Source of the DNA: Massilia rubra
GTDB lineage: Bacteria; Pseudomonadota; Gammaproteobacteria; Burkholderiales; Burkholderiaceae_D
Direction of reading: 5' to 3'
Length of the DNA: 64,000 nt
Assembly: GCF_011682065.1 (NCBI RefSeq)
Contig: NZ_VUYU01000008.1
Span: 62,001 to 126,000, forward strand
Position numbers and translations under genes: made by a program. Under the pieces are notes generated by a model. It searched no databases. It was not told the DNA's origin and saw only the letters and a program-made list of their open reading frames with translations. Positions 51,052-55,683 of the stretch are shown piece by piece (positions within the stretch are counted from its first letter, which is position 1; each line of letters opens with the position of its first letter).

Positions 51052-51128
51052 TGGAGTGGGGTGCCGGATTCGAACCGGCGAACAACGGTGTTGCAGACCG
51101 CGCCCTTGGACCGCTCGGGCAACCCCAC
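51052..51128 (-). tRNA. tRNA-Cys (anticodon GCA)
   Basis: A 77-nt cloverleaf with CCA. Acceptor GTGGGGT/ACCCCAC is perfect; T-stem GCCGG/CCGGC is perfect; the anticodon loop is CTGCAAC. The discriminator base is U, as for Cys. The D-stem is short (CCC/GGG). Last member of the reverse-strand array. Confidence 0.85.
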
Positions 51129-51136
51129 GTAAAAAA

Positions 51137-51212
51137 TGGCATCCCAGGAAGGAGTCGAACCTTCAGCCTTCGGTTTTGGAGACCGCTGCGCTGCCAATTG
51201 CGCCACTGAGAT
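51137..51212 (-). tRNA. tRNA-Trp (anticodon CCA)
   Basis: A 76-nt cloverleaf with CCA. Acceptor ATCTCAG pairs with CTGGGAT with one G-U. The D-stem is GCGC/GCGC, the anticodon loop CTCCAAA, and the discriminator G, as for Trp. Confidence 0.85.
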
Positions 51213-51254
51213 AGTGCATGGTTGATTGCGGCGCCGGGCGCGCAATCGAAAAAA

Positions 51255-51345
51255 TGGGGTGACGTACCGGAATCGAACCGGCCGTCGCTACGGCGGTGGC
51301 CCTTGGACTCACAATCCAAAGCTCTGACAACTGAGCTAACGTCAC
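51255..51345 (-). tRNA. tRNA-His (anticodon GTG), copy 1, with 20-nt variable region
   Basis: 91 nt with CCA. Acceptor GTGACGT/ACGTCAC is perfect, G at -1 is encoded and C73 pairs with it, all His hallmarks. The anticodon loop is TTGTGAG. Between the anticodon and T arms lie 20 nt instead of 5; the 15 extra bases include CCGT/ACGG and could form a long variable arm. In the D-loop one G of the conserved GG is T. It may be a working tRNA or a decaying one. Confidence 0.7.
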
Positions 51346-51364
51346 CATTGAAAACCTGAATAAC

Positions 51365-52210
51365 TTACTTGTTGCTGCCGGAGCAGGCCGCGATAGCGCT
51401 GTCAAGGCGGTTATGCCAGTACGAACTGCTGTCCTCATCACGGACCACCGCATCCTTGAGCGCATTCAAGCGCTCCAGCAGCAGGGGGCTGGCCATCATT
51501 TCAGCGGCGTCCAGTTCAAAGACCATGCAATTGCCGTCTAGGCGCTCCAGCAACACTGCGATGACGCGTTCATCCTTGCGTGACGCCAGTCCTGCCAGGG
51601 CTTCGCCGCTGACGCTGTCATCACTGTCGCCCAGGTTTAGCCACAGGCGCTCGCGGATCTCGACAGTGTCTGCCTCATGAATGGAGCCGAGAGCGAACGT
51701 GGCCCAATCGCGTGTGGCGTCGTCCGGGTCGGTGGCCAGTACCAGCAGTGCCTCGACCGAGGCATCGTCGCGATACGCCGCCAGGGCGAATGCCACCTTA
51801 AAGCGAATGTCCGCATCGGGGTGCGTGGCGAATGCGAGTAGCGCCGGCAGTGCCAATGGATGCGGGCGGTGACCAAAGCCGGAAATGGCCGCCGTTACCA
51901 CGTTTGTTATGGGGTCCTTTAACCCGGCCAGGAGCAAGGCGTGCGTTTCCTTCACGGCATATTCGTCGCTGACGGCGCCCCATTGTTTCGAATAGCGCTT
52001 GCGCCTGAGTTGGGACGCGATATACATCGCCAGGGCGCGTTTGTGCGCGTTCTTGCTGGTCGCGAACCGTTGCGCCATCGCTAAGGTATCGGGCGAACCC
52101 AGCATTTGCAGCTCGCTGATGGCTTCCCAGCTCGCCTCGTTCTCCCATGACTGCAGCGCAATGCCGGCCAGGCGTTTCAGAGATAAGTTTTTTAGAGCGG
52201 TCTTGTTCAT
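51365..52210 (-). CDS. HEAT-repeat protein inside the tRNA array
   Basis: A 281-residue helical-repeat protein starting at ATG 52210 (MNKTALKNLSLKRLAGIAL). From about residue 80 on, units of about 30 residues recur: ALLLAGLKDPITNVVTAAISGFG, ALLAFATHPDADIRFKVAFALA, LLVLATDPDDATRDWATFALGSI. No catalytic motif is seen. It lies between tRNA-Leu(TAG) and tRNA-His copy 1, on the same strand. Its last about 30 bases (encoding the end CSGSNK) recur next to two other tRNA-His copies, so the gene was part of the duplicated block. Confidence 0.8.
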   Translation of the reverse strand: MNKTALKNLSLKRLAGIALQSWENEASWEAISELQMLGSPDTLAMAQRFATSKNAHKRALAMYIASQLRRKRYSKQWGAVSDEYAVKETHALLLAGLKDPITNVVTAAISGFGHRPHPLALPALLAFATHPDADIRFKVAFALAAYRDDASVEALLVLATDPDDATRDWATFALGSIHEADTVEIRERLWLNLGDSDDSVSGEALAGLASRKDERVIAVLLERLDGNCMVFELDAAEMMASPLLLERLNALKDAVVRDEDSSSYWHNRLDSAIAACSGSNK

Positions 52211-52278
52211 GGTTGCCGATCGATGAATGAATGCGGCCCAGTATAGGCCCGCTCCATGCCGCGGCAAACATGGGTTAT

Positions 52279-52364
52279 TGGTGCGCTCGGAGGGCGTCGA
52301 ACCCCCAATGCCTTGCGGCGCCAGATTCTAAGTCTGGTGTGTCTGCCATTTCCACCACGAGCGC
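52279..52364 (-). tRNA. tRNA-Leu (anticodon TAG)
   Basis: An 86-nt class II tRNA with CCA. Acceptor GCGCTCG/CGAGCGC; anticodon stem CCAGA/TCTGG around CTTAGAA. Body almost identical to the two other tRNA-Leu genes here. Confidence 0.92.
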
Positions 52365-52527
52365 GGTGCGGGTCCCGGTTGCCTGCCGGGGTAGTGCGCA
52401 TCAAACTTTCGGAGCGCACCACGGCTTGCGCGTGCCGGGCTGATATCCGGAACTCGCGCACGGCTTTCGCCACGAACCCTATCCGGGAACTATGGGAATA
52501 CCGCATGCGGGCGACACGTGCCTTGCT

Positions 52528-52603
52528 TGGACCCACCTGCAGGATTCGAACCTGCGGCCTCGACGTTCGTAGCGTCGCGCTCTTCCATCTGAGCTAAGGT
52601 GAG
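52528..52603 (-). tRNA. tRNA-Arg (anticodon ACG)
   Basis: A 76-nt cloverleaf with CCA. Acceptor CTCACCT pairs with AGGTGGG (one G-U). Anticodon stem CGACG/CGTCG encloses CTACGAA; T-stem GCAGG/CCTGC. Five bases separate it from tRNA-His copy 2. Confidence 0.85.
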
Positions 52604-52608
52604 AATAA

Positions 52609-52684
52609 TGGGGTGAGGTACCGGATTCGAACCGGTGGCCCTTGGAATCACAATCCAAAGCTCTGCCAACTGAGCTAACGTCAC
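52609..52684 (-). tRNA. tRNA-His (anticodon GTG), copy 2, standard variable loop
   Basis: 76 nt with CCA. Normal 5-nt variable region and normal D and T loops. The anticodon loop is TTGTGAT. The acceptor has one C-C mismatch at pair 5-68 (GTGACGT against ACCTCAC) compared with copies 1 and 3. Confidence 0.8.
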
Positions 52685-52745
52685 CATTGAAAAACTGCGT
52701 CATAGACTTGTTGCTGCCGCTGCGGATCCGCGCAAACGGCGTGAT

Positions 52746-52831
52746 TGGTGCGCTCGGAGGGCATCGAACCCCCAATGCCTCGCGGCCCCGAATTTTAAGT
52801 CCGGCGTGTCTGCCATTTCCACCACGAGCGC
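52746..52831 (-). tRNA. tRNA-Leu (anticodon TAA)
   Basis: 86 nt with CCA. The same body as the TAG copy; the anticodon stem CCGGA/TTCGG (one G-U) encloses CTTAAAA. Confidence 0.9.
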
Positions 52832-52869
52832 GGTGCGGGTAACGGTCGCTGCCCAGATTCACAGCGGCG

Positions 52870-52914
52870 GCCTGGAATCACAATCCAAAGCTCTGCCAAC
52901 TGAGCTAACGTCAC
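52870..52914 (-). pseudogene. Truncated tRNA-His copy (5' part only)
   Basis: Matches tRNA-His from G1 through the anticodon stem (TTGGATTGTGATTCCA), then the sequence breaks off into the upstream region of tRNA-Leu(TAA). No T arm or acceptor 3' strand remains. Confidence 0.8.
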
Positions 52915-52928
52915 CATCGAAAACGTGA

Positions 52929-52970
52929 ACTACTTACTACTTACTACTTACTACTTACTACTTACTGCTT
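52929..52970. repeat. Heptanucleotide tandem repeat (ACTACTT, about six copies)
   Basis: Five exact copies of ACTACTT and one altered copy (ACTGCTT), in the short stretch that elsewhere joins tRNA-His to the HEAT-gene 3' end. A slipped-strand repeat of this type varies easily in length. Confidence 0.85.
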
Positions 52971-53003
52971 GCTGCCGGCGCAGGCCGTAGCAAACCCGGT
53001 ATG

Positions 53004-53089
53004 TGGTGCGCTCGGGGGGCGTCGAACCCCCAATGCCTTGCGGCACCAGATTTTGAATCTGGCGTGTCTGCCATTTCCACCACGAGCGC
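53004..53089 (-). tRNA. tRNA-Leu (anticodon CAA)
   Basis: 86 nt with CCA. The body is as in the TAG and TAA copies; anticodon stem CCAGA/TCTGG around TTCAAAA. Confidence 0.9.
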
Positions 53090-53156
53090 GGTGCGGGTCC
53101 CGGTTGCCTGCCGGGGTAGTGCGCATCACCTTGTCGGAGCGCAGCACGGCTGTCGA

Positions 53157-53187
53157 CCTCGCGCTCATTGAACTGAGCCGGGGTGGG
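53157..53187 (-). pseudogene. tRNA-Arg relic (5' third)
   Basis: About 31 nt aligning with the acceptor and D arm of tRNA-Arg(ACG), with the same spacing to the neighbouring tRNA-His as in the intact pair. The anticodon and the rest are missing. Confidence 0.55.
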
Positions 53188-53192
53188 AATAA

Positions 53193-53283
53193 TGGGGTGA
53201 CGTACCGGATTCGAATCGGCCGTCGCTACGGCGGCGGCCCTTGGAATCACAATCCAAAGCGCTGCCAACTGGGCTAACGTCAC
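53193..53283 (-). tRNA. tRNA-His-like (anticodon GTG), copy 3, with 20-nt variable region, probably decayed
   Basis: 91 nt with CCA. The acceptor is perfect, and the same 15-base expansion of the variable region as copy 1 is present. The D-stem has a C-C mismatch (GCCC/GCGC) and the T-stem lacks the invariant G53-C61 pair, so function is doubtful. Confidence 0.6.
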
Positions 53284-53319
53284 CATTGAAAAAGAACCGC
53301 GCGGTCATGCGCGGCAAAC

Positions 53320-53395
53320 TGGCAGTGGATGCAGGGTTCGAACCTGCGACAACTTGAGTCAAAGTCAAGTGCTCTACCAGCTGAGCTAATCCACA
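53320..53395 (-). tRNA. tRNA-Gln (anticodon TTG)
   Basis: A 76-nt cloverleaf with CCA. Acceptor TGTGGAT against ATCCACT leaves a U1-U72 mismatch (tRNA-Gln normally has a weak U1-A72). G73, anticodon loop CTTTGAC and T-stem GCAGG/CCTGC fit Gln. Confidence 0.82.
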
Positions 53396-53403
53396 ATTGA
53401 AAC

Positions 53404-53494
53404 TGGCTCCCCAAGCAGGATTCGAACCTGCATAACCCTGTCGGGCCTACAACGCATTAACAGTGCGTCCGCTTACCAGTTAGCGTATCGGGGA
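53404..53494 (-). tRNA. tRNA-Asn (anticodon GTT) with 20-nt variable region
   Basis: 91 nt with CCA. Acceptor TCCCCGA/TTGGGGA, D-stem CGCT/AGCG, anticodon ACGCA/TGCGT around CTGTTAA, T-stem GCAGG/CCTGC, and G73, all as in Asn. Between the anticodon and T stems are 20 nt, able to form CCC/GGG, where tRNA-Asn usually has 5. Confidence 0.82.
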
Positions 53495-53533
53495 AAAGAA
53501 GGATGCCCGGCAAAGCCGGTGCATAAAAAAGAG

Positions 53534-53616
53534 TGGGCGACCAGGGATTCGAACCCCGTATGCACAAAGACGGCGGATTTACAGTCCACTGCAGTCACCA
53601 ATGCTGCTCGTCGCCC
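53534..53616 (-). tRNA. tRNA-Tyr (anticodon GTA), CCA not encoded
   Basis: 83 nt. Acceptor GGGCGAC/GTCGCCC, anticodon stem GTGGA/TCCGC around CTGTAAA, long variable arm as normal for Tyr, discriminator A. The next bases are CTC instead of CCA, unlike all other members of the array. Confidence 0.8.
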
Positions 53617-53702
53617 AAGGATGATATTGGCCATTTCACAAAGCCTCTCGGCGTGACTGGCCCCTGGCAGGGCCATGCGCTGTTTGAAAGCGCTTTGTGG
53701 AA

Positions 53703-53776
53703 TGGCGCGGGAGGGGAGATTCGCACTCCCTGTCTCAACCCATCAGGGTTGCGCTCTGCGATTGAGCTATTCCCGC
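53703..53776 (-). tRNA. tRNA-like gene, probably defective (Ile GAT anticodon at best)
   Basis: 74 nt with CCA. The 5' half matches tRNA-Gly-type sequence (GCGGGAATAGCTCA). The anticodon stem CAACC/GGTTG leaves only a 6-nt loop CTGATG; with U33 fixed the anticodon would be GAT. The D-loop lacks GG, the T-loop has TGCGAAT and acceptor pair 7-66 is A-C. Identity is not certain. Confidence 0.45.
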
Positions 53777-53778
53777 AC

Positions 53779-53836
53779 CGGTTCCACCCGCACTGGTATC
53801 GCACGTGAGGGTGCGATACCGATACAGGCGGAACCG
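53779..53836. repeat. Nested inverted repeat at the head of the tRNA array
   Basis: Outer arms CGGTTCC (53779-53785) and GGAACCG (53830-53836), inner arms GGTATCGCAC and GTGCGATACC with a 6-nt loop. It lies 3 nt before the first tRNA of the array (reverse strand). Confidence 0.6.
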
Positions 53837-53924
53837 TTTTAGTACCTGTCCGAATTGTGAAAGAACTGCGTCTGGTCCGGGTTGTCCGGGGACGGCCTCA
53901 AACTGAAAGGGCTTGACTGCGATT

Positions 53925-53964
53925 GCTGCGGTGCTGCGGTGCTGCGGTGTTACGGTGCTGCGGT
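53925..53964. repeat. 8-bp tandem repeat (GCTGCGGT), five copies
   Basis: Four exact copies and one changed (GTTACGGT) in a 40-bp stretch without genes. The surrounding 53.84-54.07 kb has only this and the terminator that follows. Confidence 0.8.
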
Positions 53965-53982
53965 AAAACTGTCGGCCAAAAC

Positions 53983-54022
53983 AAAAAGGGCCCGGAGTCC
54001 TTGCGGAACATCCGAGCCCTTG
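53983..54022 (-). terminator. Rho-independent terminator (reverse strand)
   Basis: AAGGGC-CCGGA and TCCGA-GCCCTT pair around a 14-nt loop; on the reverse strand CCCTTTTTGTTTT follows. It closes the small gene at 54066-54347. Confidence 0.65.
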
Positions 54023-54065
54023 AGCTTGACCTGTCGGTCAGCCGGGGAGGGGTAAGCCTCCGCAG

Positions 54066-54347
54066 CTAGGGGTTGCCCCCTCGGATGTTCGTTATCGGTT
54101 CCAAATTCGCGCCGCCACATGCCGGCCACTGGTGATGTTGGTGGTAATACGGTGCTGGCAATGGACGGAGCGCATTATTCGCGGCGGCGGCCAGGGCGCC
54201 GAGGCCCTTGTCCGCTGCGGCGCTGACGCCTTGCAGGGCGGCCAGCAGCGCAACTTGCAGCGACGCCAACAGACTGCAAGCGAGCAGCGACAGGCCGCGC
54301 GCTGGGCGCTGCGTCGTCATCTGTTGCTGTTGCGTCGTTGTTTTCAC
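54066..54347 (-). CDS. Small hypothetical exported or membrane protein
   Basis: A 93-residue protein from GTG 54347, seven bases after CAGGGA. After VKTTTQQQQMTTQRPARG comes one hydrophobic stretch (LSLLACSLLASLQVALLAALQ), then a hydrophilic tail with a His-rich segment (YYHQHHQWP). A terminator downstream supports a real transcript. Function unknown. Confidence 0.4.
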   Translation of the reverse strand: MKTTTQQQQMTTQRPARGLSLLACSLLASLQVALLAALQGVSAAADKGLGALAAAANNALRPLPAPYYHQHHQWPACGGANLEPITNIRGGNP

Positions 54348-54447
54348 GGTAAATCCCTGTGGTCGTTGCTGCGGTTGGTGCTCTTGCTGAGCGAGTGAAT
54401 GCATTCTGACATGCACAAAATCGGAACGCAAGCAAATTTGGAAAATA

Positions 54448-54466
54448 ATTTGCATCAGATGCAAAT
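54448..54466. promoter_or_regulatory. Perfect 19-bp palindrome, operator candidate
   Basis: ATTTGCATC-A-GATGCAAAT, symmetric around one base, in the AT-rich gap between the small gene (54347) and the XRE regulator (54562). A TATGAT -10-like box stands at 54525-54530. The regulator may bind here. Confidence 0.5.
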
Positions 54467-54561
54467 AAATCGCCCTGCTTGGGTTTTTTTGCAACACATG
54501 AAAACGGGGTCAGCGGCAAACGGGTATGATGGCGCCTGTCGTAGTGAGGTACGACCAACCC

Positions 54562-54831
54562 ATGCACACACTAAAACCATCCCCTATCTCCAAGCCCCTC
54601 CAGGGGCCACAGCGCAAAGCCGTCCTACGGGTCCAGGTTTTGATGGCTGAACACGACATCCGTTTCGTCACAGAATTGTGGAAACGCCTGAGCGCCATGG
54701 GCGTGGAAATTTCGCACTCCCAGCTCACGCGCGTGGTCAACAACAGCACCAAGTCCCTGAGCATCGACCTGCTCGAGGGACTGGCCAGCCTGTTCGACTG
54801 TCCGGTATCGGCGCTGTTCAAGGACGGCTAG
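54562..54831 (+). CDS. XRE-family helix-turn-helix regulator
   Basis: An 89-residue DNA-binding protein. The HTH covers residues 25-85: LMAEHDIRFVTELWKRLSAMGVEISHSQLTRVVNNSTKSLSIDLLEGLASLFDCPVSALFK. ATG 54562 follows GAGGT and the likely transcription start; an in-frame ATG at 54526 would overlap the -10 box. It is convergent with the YafO-type toxin gene. Confidence 0.8.
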   Translation: MHTLKPSPISKPLQGPQRKAVLRVQVLMAEHDIRFVTELWKRLSAMGVEISHSQLTRVVNNSTKSLSIDLLEGLASLFDCPVSALFKDG

Positions 54832-54843
54832 CGCGACAGGGAA

Positions 54844-55266
54844 CTAAGGGACAATCCCTTGATTGTGGAATCGCTCAGCCATTTGGTCCCATTTCTTGCG
54901 AAGATCCGCATTCGACTTATGCCAAATAGCATGCCCGCCCGGATCATTAATGATGGCAAGGAGGAGGAAGCCGTAGGCCGCGCCACCGTCGACGTAGAAA
55001 AGATAACGATCACTTTTGTTGCCGCGCTTTTTGCGGAAATTCTCCTTCCAGCGCGCCGCTTCGGCGGTTCCCAAGGGAACCATGTGCACATGGCTAAGGA
55101 TTGTAGAACCTGCGTTCAAGCTGTTGCGCCCGAATACCGCTGTTTCTGCGTCGCGTCCCGGCATGGCTTTCCAATGATCGAAATCGGCGATCAACTGAGC
55201 CACACTCATATTGTTTGCTGCGAACTGCGCGTGAATGAAGCTGGACGCCTGCGTGGGCTTGGCCAC
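54844..55266 (-). CDS. YafO-family type II toxin (mRNA interferase)
   Basis: A 140-residue protein that aligns with E. coli YafO along its length: AQLIADFDHWK, VFGRNSLN, LSHVHMVPL, DRYLFYVDGGAAYGFLLLAII and the end LRKKWDQMAERFHNQG. YafO cleaves mRNA on the ribosome. The start GTG 55266 lies 11 nt after the stop of the upstream small gene; ATG 55209 is an alternative. Confidence 0.82.
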   Translation of the reverse strand: MAKPTQASSFIHAQFAANNMSVAQLIADFDHWKAMPGRDAETAVFGRNSLNAGSTILSHVHMVPLGTAEAARWKENFRKKRGNKSDRYLFYVDGGAAYGFLLLAIINDPGGHAIWHKSNADLRKKWDQMAERFHNQGIVP

Positions 55267-55277
55267 AACGGGAGGTT

Positions 55278-55496
55278 TCAGCTACGGGTGCGTTTGGATC
55301 CGGGTGAGGACGATTCTCCGAGAAAGTGTCGGCGAGCATCATCGATGGAAAAACCGTTCTCGGATGTCAACGCGCTATACAGCGCAATCTGCTCCGCAGT
55401 CAGCTCTTCAGAGAGGGCGGGTTGGGCAATGGCGACTGGTGATTTGCGCCGTCCAAGGCCATTGACCGTGAGCGGCTTTTTTTTCAGTTGGGGCAT
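55278..55496 (-). CDS. Candidate antitoxin of the YafO-type toxin
   Basis: A 72-residue protein from ATG 55496, after AAGGTC, directly before the toxin gene on the same strand. It has a basic start (MPQLKKKPLTVNGLGRRKS) and an acidic helical middle (ALSEELTAEQIALYSALTSENGFSIDDARRHFLG). It is not like YafN, the usual partner. The role is inferred from position, size and spacing. Confidence 0.6.
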   Translation of the reverse strand: MPQLKKKPLTVNGLGRRKSPVAIAQPALSEELTAEQIALYSALTSENGFSIDDARRHFLGESSSPGSKRTRS

Positions 55497-55683
55497 GATG
55501 TTTTTGACCTTGCGAAGGTCTCTCAATCTAGCATGTTCCAGCGGCCCGATCAAATGCCAGTCCAATGTCGATTTGCTTGAAATCAAACAAACTTCGTATT
55601 CGGCTTCATTGTCCTCAACGTGCGGAAACGTTGACTGCTGCAGCGGTTGTTGTTAACGACGGCCGCTGCAGTCAGTCCCATCC

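Noticed and set aside
51040-53800. CRISPR array
   Set aside because: The recurring segments are tRNA bodies and spacers of different sizes, fold as cloverleaves, and there are no cas genes.
54132-54398. Forward-strand ORF of 88 codons
   Set aside because: No ribosome site, and it is antisense to a small reverse-strand gene that has both a ribosome site and a terminator.
54859-55656. 265-codon forward ORF over the toxin-antitoxin pair
   Set aside because: The opposite strand carries the recognisable YafO family protein; this frame has no motif.
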